Source: Myxococcales bacterium
GTDB taxonomy: Bacteria; Myxococcota_A; Polyangia; Polyangiales; GCA-016699535
Direction of reading: 5' to 3'
Assembly: GCA_016699535.1 (NCBI GenBank)
Contig: CP064980.1
Span: 3,108,001-3,172,000 of the forward strand
DNA: 64,000 nt
Below the pieces are notes generated by a model. The model saw nothing but the letters and a program-made list of their open reading frames with translations. It was not told where the DNA came from and searched no databases. Both the position numbers and the translations under genes were made by a program. How positions within the stretch are numbered: position 1 is the first letter of the stretch; the number at the start of each line of letters is the position of its first letter. Positions 26,207 through 35,842 of this stretch are shown here, in pieces.

Positions 26207-27320
26207 ACGCTCCAGACGCTACGCTTGGCTCACCCTGTTGTATACGAGCGCGCTCTTTATAGCCTGCGCTCTACTTGGACTCTACCTGGCCAAACACTAC
26301 TACGAGCTGCCTTTGCGCATTGCAGCCTTTCGCTTTCAAAGACCTTGGGCTGCCCTGTTGTTTTTAGCGCCGCTGCTTGCATGGATAGCGCAAGGCTATC
26401 TGTCCCTGAATCGTAGCCCTCGTTTTTTGGCACCCTTTGTTTCCGAGCTCGCACATTTTCCGAAAAGCATCAAAACACAGCTGAGCCCTCTTGTTCCGGC
26501 ATTGCGTGTCTGCGCATTGTGTTTTGTTGTCATCGCATTGATGCGGCCCCAAAGCATTCACGCCAAGCAGTCGACACAAAGCGAAGGCATCGACATTGTC
26601 CTTGCCATGGATCTTTCGCTGTCCATGCAAGCCGCGGACATTGTACCGAATCGCTTCGTTGCCTCCACCCAAGTTGTTGCTGATTTTATTGAACGACGAC
26701 CAAGTGACCGCATCGGCGCGGTAATTTTTGGCAAGAACGCTTATACGTTGATGCCGCTTACAACGGACAAAACGGCTTTGCTTAATGCAATTTTAGAACT
26801 TCAACTCGGTATTATCGACGGCAAAGGCACGGCCATCGGCAACGCCGTAGGCGTAGCGCTCAACCGACTGCGTCCCTCCGAAGCAAAAAGCAAAGTGGTG
26901 ATCGTGCTAACTGACGGTAATTCGAACGCCGGAAACATCGCGCCCGAACAGGCCGCTGAATACGCCAAAACCATGGGCGTGAAGATTTATACCGTTCTGA
27001 TGGGGCAGTCTGATGACGCGCTGGTGCAGCGCGGCAAGGGGATCTTTGGTTTTGCGTTAATGGATCGCGGTGAGTTTCCCATCAATCCGGAGCTGCTCGA
27101 AAAGATGGCCACCGAAACCGGCGGCAAAGCGTTCTTGGCCACGGATCGCAAAGGACTGGTTCGCAGCTTTCATCGCATTCTCGATGACCTTGAGCGCTCA
27201 AAGATCGAAGAGTCCGGTGCAGTATACGGCGAGCTCTTTATTCTTCCGGTGGCCTTTGCTCTCTGGCTTTTGTTTATCGAAGTACTGCTCAGTCAACTTT
27301 GGTTAAGGAGGTGGCCATGA
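26199..27320 (+). CDS. BatA-like VWA-domain membrane protein
   Basis: A 373-residue protein with two N-terminal membrane helices, a VWA domain (about 125-320) and a C-terminal helix. The MIDAS is complete: AMDLSLSMQ (DxSxS), a Thr in MPLTTDK and LTDGNSNAG. The family acts with MoxR in aerotolerance, virulence or envelope maintenance depending on the species. It overlaps the previous gene by eight bases and the next by four. The domain should face the periplasm by topology with the flanking helices. Confidence 0.88.
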   Translation: MSKRSRRYAWLTLLYTSALFIACALLGLYLAKHYYELPLRIAAFRFQRPWAALLFLAPLLAWIAQGYLSLNRSPRFLAPFVSELAHFPKSIKTQLSPLVPALRVCALCFVVIALMRPQSIHAKQSTQSEGIDIVLAMDLSLSMQAADIVPNRFVASTQVVADFIERRPSDRIGAVIFGKNAYTLMPLTTDKTALLNAILELQLGIIDGKGTAIGNAVGVALNRLRPSEAKSKVVIVLTDGNSNAGNIAPEQAAEYAKTMGVKIYTVLMGQSDDALVQRGKGIFGFALMDRGEFPINPELLEKMATETGGKAFLATDRKGLVRSFHRILDDLERSKIEESGAVYGELFILPVAFALWLLFIEVLLSQLWLRRWP

Positions 27321-28375
27321 GTTTTGGTGCACCTTATCTATTGTGGCTTCTTACGCTACTTCCCCTTGTGGTTTTAGCCCAGATCTATGCTTTCATCGCA
27401 CGAAAAAAGACCTTGATACGGCTTGGCAACCCAGATCAAGCCCGCCAGATGATAGTAGGCGATGCGCGCAAATGGCGTGCCGCCAAGAATGCACTCATCT
27501 TGTTTGCGCTTGCCTTATTGATTGTCAGTTTGTCCCGGCCTCAATACGGCACTCGCACTCTGCTGCTTCGCAAACGAGGCATCGACATCGTCATCGCTCT
27601 TGATTTTTCAAAGAGTATGTTGGCTCAAGACGTCAAACCCAATCGCATCGAGCGCGCAAAGAGTGAGATTTTGCGTTTTATCGAAGGACTTCGTGGTGAC
27701 CGTGTTGGCATTGTAAGCTTTGCCGGTGAGACCATGGAGTTTCCGATGACCACGGACTATTCTGCGCTCCGCCTTTTCTTTCGCGACCTTGGACCAAACG
27801 ATTTGCCTGTGGGCGGCACCGCCATCGGGCGTGCACTCATCGCAGCCAAGCGCTTGATTGAGCGATCGAACGAGAACGAGACGCAACCGAGCAAAGATCA
27901 GGCGCAACGCGTCGTGCTTTTGCTTACGGACGGCGAGGACCATGAAGGAGATCCCGCTGCCGCCGCCGAAGAACTCGCTGCCGCTGGGATCAAACTCTAC
28001 GTCATCGGTATTGGGTCGCGAATCCCGGAGCGTATCCCCAGTTACGCGCCCGATGGAACCTGGACGGGCTATTTGCATGACGAGCAAGGCCAAGTCGTCA
28101 CTACATCCCTGAGCGCTGAAAACGAACAAACGCTCAAACGCTTGGCGAAAATCACTGACGGTCAGTACTACCGTGCAGGCAAAGGGAGCGTCGGTGCGGC
28201 TGAACTGCGACGCACGCTAAGACAGCTCAAGCAAAGTGAACGTAAGAGCAGGCGTATTGTGCAGGCTGAAGACCGCTATACCTTGTTTGTCTTGGCCGCC
28301 TTTTTGCTGCTTTTCCTTGAAGCGCTGCTGCCATTGGCCTGGTTTGCTCACGATCGAAAGCAGGTAAAACCATGA
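27317..28375 (+). CDS. BatA/BatB-like VWA-domain membrane protein
   Basis: A 352-residue paralogue of the preceding protein: two N-terminal helices (with MSFGAPYLLWLLTLLPLVVL), a VWA domain with an intact MIDAS (ALDFSKSM, TTD, LTDGEDHEG) and a C-terminal helix. The ATG at 27317 has AAGGAGG five bases upstream and overlaps the previous stop (ATGA). Paired VWA proteins are standard for bat operons, where they may form a hetero-oligomer. The next gene begins four bases before its stop. Confidence 0.9.
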   Translation: MSFGAPYLLWLLTLLPLVVLAQIYAFIARKKTLIRLGNPDQARQMIVGDARKWRAAKNALILFALALLIVSLSRPQYGTRTLLLRKRGIDIVIALDFSKSMLAQDVKPNRIERAKSEILRFIEGLRGDRVGIVSFAGETMEFPMTTDYSALRLFFRDLGPNDLPVGGTAIGRALIAAKRLIERSNENETQPSKDQAQRVVLLLTDGEDHEGDPAAAAEELAAAGIKLYVIGIGSRIPERIPSYAPDGTWTGYLHDEQGQVVTTSLSAENEQTLKRLAKITDGQYYRAGKGSVGAAELRRTLRQLKQSERKSRRIVQAEDRYTLFVLAAFLLLFLEALLPLAWFAHDRKQVKP

Positions 28376-29288
28376 CTGCTTTGAGACGATTCAGCCCTAA
28401 AGCTCTGTTTTGGTACATTTTTGTGTTGCTGCTAGCGCTGAGCATCGCCGCACTCGCCGTCTCCTATGCAAGCTCTTGGCAGCCTTTGCGCTCGGAAAAC
28501 TCTCAGGTCAAACAAGGCAACCAAGCCATGTTGGCAAAGGACTACAAAAAGCACTCAGCTACTACGACAAGGCAGCTAAAGAACTACCGTCGAACAATGC
28601 GGTGCATTTAAAACCGTGGACTTGCCCTACGCGCTCTTGGCAAAAACGATCAAGCCATGCAAGCCTTTTCCTTAAGCACTGACTCAGAAGGCAGCGTCGC
28701 TACGCGAGCGGAAGGCTTTTTAATCTTGGAATCCTTCATTTCGAGCAGGGCGATGCGCACACTCAGAAGCAAGCTTACGGCGAAGCTAAAAAATCCTTTG
28801 AGGCCGCAGTCGATGCCTTTTCTGCGTCATTACGCCTAAAGCCCAGCAATCCGCAAGCCGCATGGAACCTTGAGCTTGCCTTGCGCCGTCTTGAACAAAG
28901 CAAAGAGCAAGAAAACCAGCAGCAAAAGGAACAAGAAAAGCAGGACAAAGAAAAACAAGACAAGGACAAGGAAGAGCAAAGCAAAGACGAGCAAAAACAG
29001 CAGGACTCGCAAGACAAAGAAAACTCCGAAAACAACGATCAAAAACAGCAGGACCAACAAAAAGAAGACTCCAAGAAAACCGACGATCAAGCACAAAAGA
29101 ATGAACCCAAATCCTCGGAACCAGAGCAGAAGCAAGAGCAGTCTCAGTCACAGCAAGACCAAAAGGTCTTGCCACAAGATGCAAAAAGAGCGCTTGATGC
29201 CCTAGAGCAAGGCGAAGAAAACCTGGAACGACACAAAGCCATTCTGCGTGCTCGAGAGCAACATCGTCGCCTAGAAAAGGATTGGTGA
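28372..29288 (+). pseudogene. BatC-like TPR protein, frameshifted
   Basis: Three single-base indels break this frame, at an A-run 28546-28550 (one A short), an A-run 28610-28613 (one A extra) and a T-run 28717-28721 (one T short). Restored, it gives about 305 residues: an N-terminal helix, TPR repeats (LAKDYKKALSYYDKAAKELP, then LHFEQGDAHTQKQAYGEAKK), and an extremely Gln/Lys/Glu/Asp-rich low-complexity tract (about 175-260) before a helical C-terminus. The TPR protein between VWA and BatD is normal for bat operons, and start and stop overlap intact neighbours, so sequence error is more likely than decay. Confidence 0.8.
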
Positions 29289-31153
29289 TGAAGACGGCTC
29301 TCAGCAAACTCAAAGCGAATACTCGGGCCACCTGCTGCTCCGGCTTCGCCTCGTGGTGTACCCCGATGCTTGGTCTGGTTTTGCTTACGGTTTTTTGCGG
29401 AGCTTCACTTGCAAGCGCGCAACAAGTCTCGCTTAGCATGGAGGTCGATCAAAACAGCGTTACGGCTGGATCGACCTTCACGCTTGAAGTACGTGCCGAC
29501 GTTAAGGGCGCTGATGCTGATGGCCTTAAATTGCCGGATTTAGGAGAATTTGAAATTGTAGGACACCAGCTTTCAAAGCCCATGCAGTTTAGCTTTAGTT
29601 TTGGCACGGGGGGCGCGCACCGAAACGTGCAATCAAGCATCGTGCACACTTTTTCGTTGAGAGCACCTGGACACTCTGGCAATTTCACTCTTGGCCCAGC
29701 ATCTCTGCGTCTCGGTCGACAAACTTACCGCAGTAACGTTGTCGCAATTCGTGTTACAGGCTCCGCTCCTTCATCAAGCAGCACGCTCACGACCGCACCT
29801 CCAACATCGAACTCGGACATGGTCAATTATGATGATAAGGCTTTTGTGCGCGCCGTTATCGACAAAGAGTCGCTTTATCTAGGTGAGCAAGCCACCGTGT
29901 CCATCTATTTGTACATACGCGGCTCGCTGCGTTCATCGCCCACCGTAACGCAGGAAGCCTCGGCCAACGGTTTTTGGACGCAAGACCTTATCGCAGCGGG
30001 CCAAAACATCGAACCCAGTTTGCAACTTATTAACGGATACAATTTCCGCGTCTATCTTTTACGTCAATTCGCAGCAATCCCTCTGCGCACTGGCGAATTG
30101 CACATTGGCGCTTTGGAAATCACGATTCCGACAGGATCGTTGTTTGATCTTTTTGGAGGCGGTGGACGCAACGTCGAACGAAAAAGCCAAGTCTTGGACG
30201 TCAATATTAAAGACATTCCAGACCATCCGCGCAAAGCCGAACTGCCGCTTGTTGTCGGCTCGCTCAAGCTCGAAATGGGCCTTGATCGACCGAATACCGC
30301 AACGGGGGATGCAGCTCGACTCACGCTCACGCTCCAGGGACAGGGCGACCTTAGTGCAGTCGCACTAGAACTCCCTACACACCGCGGATTGCGTGCGCTT
30401 GAGCCTGAGACTCGCTTGCATGTTGAAACGGCGAATGGGCTCGTTCAAAGCACAAAAACTTTTGAATGGTTGATCGTCGCCGAAAAGCCGGGGAACTACA
30501 AGATCCCTCCTTTTGAAGTCTTGGTCTTTGATCCTGAAAAGAAAAGTTTTTCCGTAGCACAAAGCAATCCTCTCACTCTTACCGCAGTGGGCAACCCTAT
30601 CGATCTTCCAAGTGAGGCTGAAGAAACGAAGCTTGGCAGCAACGAAGACGGTGCAGACGACATCGACATCGTGCCCAAAACATCGAGCACTTTTCTTCGA
30701 AAAGAAGCAGCGATTCCCAAACGCCCGTGGTTCTGGTTTTTACTGTGTCTTCCGCCTGGCGCTTTGGCCCTTGTTCTTAGTTGGAGAAAGGGTCAAAAGT
30801 TTCTGCGTCGCAAACGCCTGAATCCTTCACGTAGCTCGAAAAAGGAGCTCTCAAGCCTCGAAAGCCTCGCGGTATCTGAAACAAGCCAGCCCTTCTTCGG
30901 CGAATTGGATCGAATCTTACGACAATCTATCGAACAGCAGATTGGCGAAGGAAGTCGCGCTCTGACCTTTGTGGAGATCGAACAAGCACTTCAAACCCGA
31001 GGACTATCCTTAGAAGTCATAAAAAAGCTAATCAAGCTGCTAAAGGCTATTGAAAGGCAACGTTTTTCCGCCGACTCTGAAGGCGACGACCGAAAAGACT
31101 TGCTGCAAACGGCCAAACAAGTTTTATCGAAGATGAAGGCAAAAAGACCATGA
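29288..31153 (+). CDS. batD: BatD-family protein (aerotolerance, periplasmic)
   Basis: A BatD-like protein of 621 residues with signal peptide (cut after ASA-Q), several Ig-like beta domains over about 40-450, a membrane helix near 475-500 (RPWFWFLLCLPPGALALVLSW) and a cytoplasmic helical tail. Family cues are the N-terminal SMEVDQNSVTAGSTFTLEV repeat and PDLGEFEIVGHQLS. Its ATG shares the A of the preceding TGA stop. BatD proteins are predicted to bind the periplasmic face of the VWA proteins. The gene overlaps batE by four bases. Confidence 0.9.
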   Translation: MKTALSKLKANTRATCCSGFASWCTPMLGLVLLTVFCGASLASAQQVSLSMEVDQNSVTAGSTFTLEVRADVKGADADGLKLPDLGEFEIVGHQLSKPMQFSFSFGTGGAHRNVQSSIVHTFSLRAPGHSGNFTLGPASLRLGRQTYRSNVVAIRVTGSAPSSSSTLTTAPPTSNSDMVNYDDKAFVRAVIDKESLYLGEQATVSIYLYIRGSLRSSPTVTQEASANGFWTQDLIAAGQNIEPSLQLINGYNFRVYLLRQFAAIPLRTGELHIGALEITIPTGSLFDLFGGGGRNVERKSQVLDVNIKDIPDHPRKAELPLVVGSLKLEMGLDRPNTATGDAARLTLTLQGQGDLSAVALELPTHRGLRALEPETRLHVETANGLVQSTKTFEWLIVAEKPGNYKIPPFEVLVFDPEKKSFSVAQSNPLTLTAVGNPIDLPSEAEETKLGSNEDGADDIDIVPKTSSTFLRKEAAIPKRPWFWFLLCLPPGALALVLSWRKGQKFLRRKRLNPSRSSKKELSSLESLAVSETSQPFFGELDRILRQSIEQQIGEGSRALTFVEIEQALQTRGLSLEVIKKLIKLLKAIERQRFSADSEGDDRKDLLQTAKQVLSKMKAKRP

Positions 31154-31926
31154 ATCGCACTGCCTGTTTTGCACTTGTGATGTTAATCTTTTCCTTTACG
31201 GAAACGGTGCACGCTGAGTCACTCGCCGAAATATTCCAGCGCGGTGTCTCTGATCTTCGAAAAAAAGAATGCTCTTCCGCAGCCAAAAAATTTGATCGTT
31301 TGCAGAACCTTAGCATTTCCGATCCAAACCTTTTTTTCAACAAAGGACTTGCGTTTGAATGCCTCAATCAACATGGAAAGGCTATTCTTTATTTTGAACG
31401 AGCTAAAACCCTTGCCCCGACGGACAAAGAAACAACGAAGCACATTCGCGCTGTTTACAAGCGCTTGGGTGAGCGACACGCAACCACGGCGCCCAACCGT
31501 GAGTTCGACTACCACCCTCCTCTCACGCGAGTGGTTACAGGATGGATCTCTCTGAAGCATGCAAGCTATGCAACACTTGTGCTTAATCTTTTTGCTTGGC
31601 TTTCCATCGCTTATTTGCTTTGGGGCAAAAATGAAAACAAGCGTGTAGCCGCAGGACTAAGCACCGTTGTTTTTGCTTTTGCCACTGCGTTTTTCCTCGT
31701 TATTTGCCTGAGTAAAAGCCACCTTCTTTTCGGCAAGCCCACGGCTGTTGTACTGAGAGATCATCTGTCACTTAAAGAGAGTCCAGGCACAGATTCCGAG
31801 TCGAACAACGAAGCCTTTGAGGGCGAGCAGGCCTCAGTAAATGACCGACGCAACGGCTACGTGTTTTTATCTTTTTCAGAAGGGCGAAAAGGATGGGTTC
31901 CGCGGGATACTATTGGAACTTACTGA
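31150..31926 (+). CDS. batE: BatE-like TPR/SH3 protein
   Basis: A 258-residue protein: signal peptide (cut after VHA), two TPR-like repeats (about 28-95, FNKGLAFECLNQHGKAILYFERAKTL), two membrane helices (about 135-180) and a C-terminal SH3-like domain with GYVFLSFSEGRKGWVPRDTIG. This arrangement fits BatE, usually the last gene of the bat operon. It overlaps batD by four bases. Its final seven bases overlap the convergent FHA gene. Confidence 0.82.
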   Translation: MNRTACFALVMLIFSFTETVHAESLAEIFQRGVSDLRKKECSSAAKKFDRLQNLSISDPNLFFNKGLAFECLNQHGKAILYFERAKTLAPTDKETTKHIRAVYKRLGERHATTAPNREFDYHPPLTRVVTGWISLKHASYATLVLNLFAWLSIAYLLWGKNENKRVAAGLSTVVFAFATAFFLVICLSKSHLLFGKPTAVVLRDHLSLKESPGTDSESNNEAFEGEQASVNDRRNGYVFLSFSEGRKGWVPRDTIGTY

Positions 31927-32876
31927 GCTTGCTTTTCTTTTGAAAGTTTGGCGCGTTCAATGCGGATACGCTTCATCAGACTTACGGCACGCTCATCGTT
32001 TGGGTTGCTCAATAGCACATCGCCTAGAAACTCTTCAGCTTCATGCAATTGACCATCTTCGAGCGCTCGCTCTCCGAGTTCGAGCAAGCGTTCGACATCG
32101 GGGCTAACCTCTTGCTGATCTTGAGCGTTTTCATGGCTTTGACGTAACCAAAGCGATACGGCGGTGGCCGCCAAAAGAAAGACGATAAGGCCGCCAACAA
32201 TGAACATGCTCAACAGCCAGCTTCGTGGAACCACAACGGAATCTTTGGTCCCTCTGGAACGGCTTGTTCCTGCATGTGCGCCGTACAAAGGTTTTACTTC
32301 GGACGATGAATTTTGCCCTGAAGCACCTGGCTTCAACCACCCCGAGGATGACGAGTTCCGACCTTCTGTGCTGGGACGTGAAAGTCGTTTTATCCCAGGC
32401 CGTTGAGCTGCATCAACAATTGCCATGGAAGTCTCGCCAATACGAATTCGATCGCCGAACTTCAGAGGAATCTTAAAGGCCGACTCCCCATTGACCAAGG
32501 TTCCGTTTCCGCTTCCTAAATCCTCGAGCTGTAGTTCCTTTTGCTCGTTGATAATGCGTAGATGCTTCCGCGAAACAGTTACGTCCGTCAAAATGACTTC
32601 GTTATCTACTCCGCGGCCAACCGTGGTTATGCCTGGATTAAGAACGAAGCTTTTGCCTTGATCACTTCCCTGTTCGACTAAAAGATGCGGAGGCGGCGTG
32701 CCTCCTTCAACGATATCAGTGGATTGCTCCGCAAGCAGGCTGTCTTCCTCAATGTGAGTGGGCTCTGCGTCCAGCTCATCGGTAGACTCGTTATAGGTGT
32801 CATCCCCAAAAACAGCACGCTCTTCTTGGGCACCCGGCCCTACAGGTGGGCGTTTAGAAGGGTAAGATTCATCCAT
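31920..32876 (-). CDS. FHA-domain protein with membrane anchor
   Basis: A 318-residue protein with an acidic N-terminus, an FHA phosphothreonine-binding domain (about 60-155: TVGRGVDNEVIL, SRKHLRI, GSGNGTLVNG), a Ser-rich linker, one membrane helix (about 217-245) and a C-terminal helical stretch resembling a TPR unit. The FHA should be cytoplasmic and could read Ser/Thr kinase signals, for example from the kinase gene starting at 33049, which is divergent from it. I use the ATG at 32876; a TTG at 32897 is possible. Confidence 0.88.
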   Translation of the reverse strand: MDESYPSKRPPVGPGAQEERAVFGDDTYNESTDELDAEPTHIEEDSLLAEQSTDIVEGGTPPPHLLVEQGSDQGKSFVLNPGITTVGRGVDNEVILTDVTVSRKHLRIINEQKELQLEDLGSGNGTLVNGESAFKIPLKFGDRIRIGETSMAIVDAAQRPGIKRLSRPSTEGRNSSSSGWLKPGASGQNSSSEVKPLYGAHAGTSRSRGTKDSVVVPRSWLLSMFIVGGLIVFLLAATAVSLWLRQSHENAQDQQEVSPDVERLLELGERALEDGQLHEAEEFLGDVLLSNPNDERAVSLMKRIRIERAKLSKEKQAQ

Positions 32877-33048
32877 GAGTCTCAGCTCAGTATACAACTA
32901 TGAAGATTAAAAATTTAGCTCTTTGGAACAAAAAACGCCGGACCTACATTTCCCCATAGGCGCACCGCCTAGCCAGCGACACGAGAAGCGTGGACGTACG
33001 TGCAGAAAAAGCCCATAAAAGCCGAAGCATGATACACTGGAAGGCGGC

Positions 33049-34791
33049 ATGGAAAGAACGGATTCAGCGGAATCTTTTGGTCCTTACGAGATCATACGGC
33101 GACTCGCCGTAGGTGGTATGTCCGAAGTCTTGCTTGCTCGTCACTTTGGTCTGGAAGGACTAGAGCGTCGCGTTGTCATCAAGCGCATCCGTGAAGGACT
33201 AAGCCGAGATGAAGAGTTCCGAACCATGTTTCTGGACGAAGCAAGGCTTATGGCAGCTTTATGCCACCCTAACATTGCCCAGGTCTTTGAGCTTGGGCAG
33301 GTGGGTGAATCCTATCACCTTGTGATGGAATACGTGCGTGGGCCCACACTAAACACTATCTTGCATGCAGCATCAAAACATGGACTGCGTGGGCTTAGTC
33401 CAAGCATTGCACTTCACATTGCTTTGGGCATCGCCGAGGCCATGGCCTATGTTCACTCTTGCAAAGATGACTTGGGTCGACCTTTGCGAATTGTACATCG
33501 CGATCTTAAGCCCGCTAACATTATTGTAAGTTACGATGGCGCGGTAAAGCTCATTGATTTTGGTATCGCAAAAGCAGCCTCAAAAGTTTACGAAACACGC
33601 ACCGGTGTAATCAAAGGCACCTACGGGTATATTGCTCCTGAGCAACTTGCACACGGATCGCCCGTTGATCACAGAGTCGATGTCTTTGCTCTCGGGATCA
33701 TTCTCTACGAAATGGTCGTTGGAGAGCACCCCTTCGATACAAGTGATGATCCTGATTTGCTCGATCGTATCTTGAACGCACGCTATACAAGACCGCGAAA
33801 ACTAGTGCCTACGATTCCGCGCAGTCTTGATAAGCTCATAACACAGTGCCTTGCTCCACATCCCGAAGGTCGTCCGGAAGACATGGCAAGCCTCATCGAG
33901 CAACTCCTCAACGAGCAACTTGCTTTGGGCCGAGGAAGCTCCATGAGGAACCTCTCTGATTTTATAAAGCAACTCGTGCCTGACATGCATGGACCTGCAC
34001 CGCTAAAGCCCATGACGGAATACAAGAGCGCGTTTCCTGAGTATTCTGTAGCGGCCCCACGCCCAGATGGAACCGCGCAGACCACAGCCGAAGGGCATGT
34101 CGCCATAGCACCCCCTCACGACAACGATGAAGACGAAGGCACGCAGCGCATGAGTAAAGATGCCGTCACAAACATGGCTCAAAACATGGCATCGCATGAG
34201 GAAGTTCCCGATGCTTCCGAAAGCAATTGGGACGAACTTCTTACCATGGTCGCTCCAAGTTCCGAAGGTCTTCCCATAGAGCCCACACACGGAAACGCTA
34301 CGCTACCGATTTACCTTAGCTCAACGCCTCCACCTGGGAAACGAAGTTCCGGATGGGTTTTCCTTGCCTTGCTTCTTATTTTGCTTGCGGCTCTTGGAGC
34401 CTATGTAACGGTATCGGTGTTTCCTAAGCCACCGGTCGTCTTGAACGCGCTACAGAACGTAGGACTCAAGGCATGGATCGATATGCTGGAGTTCGGATCA
34501 CCAAAGCAGTCGATACAGGAGCATAAACCCAATCCCGCTTCGAAAGCAGGCACACTCAAAGAGCGAAGCATCAAGATATCCTCCGATCCGTCCGGAGCTA
34601 CGATTGTGCTCAACGGCAAAACCTTAGCCGAAAAAACACCAGCAGCCATTAAAGTCCCTGCAAATCTTGATAAGGTAAGTGTGCGTGTCTCCAAAAAGGG
34701 CTATGCCGGATACTTGCAAGAACTTGGATCCGAAAGCACTTCGGAGCATTTTATCTTGCTTCCGCTGCAAGGCTCGGACGGCGAAGAGTAG
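33049..34791 (+). CDS. Ser/Thr protein kinase with PEGA domain
   Basis: A Hanks-type kinase of 580 residues. The kinase domain (about 10-290) has an unusual glycine loop (LAVGGMSEVLLA), the Lys in VVIKRI, catalytic HRDLKPANI, DFG and APE. An acidic linker follows, then one membrane helix (about 433-455) and an extracytoplasmic PEGA domain (about 505-575, ISSDPSGATIVLNGK). This layout is frequent in myxobacteria. A GGAAGG sequence precedes the ATG. It is divergent from the FHA-domain gene and 79 bases upstream of two foldase genes, suggesting envelope stress sensing; that link is inference. Confidence 0.93.
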   Translation: MERTDSAESFGPYEIIRRLAVGGMSEVLLARHFGLEGLERRVVIKRIREGLSRDEEFRTMFLDEARLMAALCHPNIAQVFELGQVGESYHLVMEYVRGPTLNTILHAASKHGLRGLSPSIALHIALGIAEAMAYVHSCKDDLGRPLRIVHRDLKPANIIVSYDGAVKLIDFGIAKAASKVYETRTGVIKGTYGYIAPEQLAHGSPVDHRVDVFALGIILYEMVVGEHPFDTSDDPDLLDRILNARYTRPRKLVPTIPRSLDKLITQCLAPHPEGRPEDMASLIEQLLNEQLALGRGSSMRNLSDFIKQLVPDMHGPAPLKPMTEYKSAFPEYSVAAPRPDGTAQTTAEGHVAIAPPHDNDEDEGTQRMSKDAVTNMAQNMASHEEVPDASESNWDELLTMVAPSSEGLPIEPTHGNATLPIYLSSTPPPGKRSSGWVFLALLLILLAALGAYVTVSVFPKPPVVLNALQNVGLKAWIDMLEFGSPKQSIQEHKPNPASKAGTLKERSIKISSDPSGATIVLNGKTLAEKTPAAIKVPANLDKVSVRVSKKGYAGYLQELGSESTSEHFILLPLQGSDGEE

Positions 34792-34870
34792 CCAAGCGGC
34801 TAAACAAGGCCTTTTTACAACGATTTGGGTCTTTTTTGCGCCCGGGCTTCGTGCTAGAAAAGCCTGACTT

Positions 34871-35842
34871 ATGAGGCATTTGTTTTACATGACGCTATGC
34901 TCAGTTCTGAGCCTGCTTGGAGGGTGCAACACAGCACACGAAGAGTCCCATCACAGCTCCGAGAAGCAACATGGGCTGAGCAGCAAAGAAGCCAATACGG
35001 TTCTAGCGCAAGTTGGCGATGTGAAGATCACTGCAGGCGATGTTGCGGAACGTCTCGCAGCGCAATCACCCTACTTGCGCAGTCAATATCGCAGCTTAGA
35101 TCGTCGGCAAGAGTTTTTGGAAAACCTGATTCGTTTTGAATTATTAGCGCAGGAAGCCAAGCGTCTTGGCTATGACAAAGCTCCCACCGTTAAACGCGCC
35201 AAAAACAAAGCGATGATTGAAGTGATGATTGAGGATGAGATTGACTCCAAACTAAAACTCGAAAACATCAGTGAGCAGCAGATACAAGACTACTATCAAA
35301 GCCATCCTGAAGAATACGACAAGCCTGCACAAGTTCGGCTCAGCCAAATTGTGGTGAGTGATGAAGCAACGGCAAACTCACTTCTAAAGAAACTGAACGA
35401 AAAGAAGGATGAAAAACGTCACGAGTTGTTTGTTGATTTTGTAAAGCAATACTCAATCGACACGCAAAGCAAAGAAGCGTTAGGCGACCTTCAGTTCCTA
35501 TCCAAACCGACTGACGAAAACGAGCAGGAAAACCATGTGCCTGCGGCGGTAGCACATGCGGGATTTGCGCTAAAAAAGGTCGGCGATCTTTATCCGAACC
35601 CCATCCAGAGCACGCAAGGTTTTCATATTGTGCAGCTCACGGCCAAACGGGACGCCTTACGCAGAAACCTCGAAGAGGTCCGTCGACCCATTCAAAACAT
35701 GTTGTTGCGCAAACAGCGGGACGCTCTTCTGGACCAGCTCATCGGAAAACTCCGTAAAGAATCTACCATCACGGAAAAAGCAGAACTGCTAAACACATTA
35801 GACATCAATGGCCACGAAAATGCTTCTTCCCAGACCCCTTAA
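34871..35842 (+). CDS. Parvulin-type peptidyl-prolyl isomerase lipoprotein
   Basis: A 323-residue lipoprotein (lipobox L-L-G-G-C) with an N-terminal SurA/PrsA-like helical chaperone region (about 45-135) and a parvulin PPIase domain (about 150-260: VRLSQIVVSDEATA, GDLQFLS, IQSTQGFHIVQLT). It should fold exported proteins in the periplasm. The gene overlaps the next, surA-like gene by 35 bases, forming a foldase pair downstream of the PEGA kinase gene and upstream of the mfd region, on the same strand. Confidence 0.88.
   Translation: MRHLFYMTLCSVLSLLGGCNTAHEESHHSSEKQHGLSSKEANTVLAQVGDVKITAGDVAERLAAQSPYLRSQYRSLDRRQEFLENLIRFELLAQEAKRLGYDKAPTVKRAKNKAMIEVMIEDEIDSKLKLENISEQQIQDYYQSHPEEYDKPAQVRLSQIVVSDEATANSLLKKLNEKKDEKRHELFVDFVKQYSIDTQSKEALGDLQFLSKPTDENEQENHVPAAVAHAGFALKKVGDLYPNPIQSTQGFHIVQLTAKRDALRRNLEEVRRPIQNMLLRKQRDALLDQLIGKLRKESTITEKAELLNTLDINGHENASSQTP

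Noticed and set aside
28786..29439. Long hydrophobic minus-strand ORFs opposite the batC-like gene (28786-29439 and 28836-29135)
   Set aside because: They are the antisense of a Gln/Lys/Glu-rich tract, which always reads as Leu/Phe/Val-rich on the other strand; no signal peptide or ribosome site supports them.
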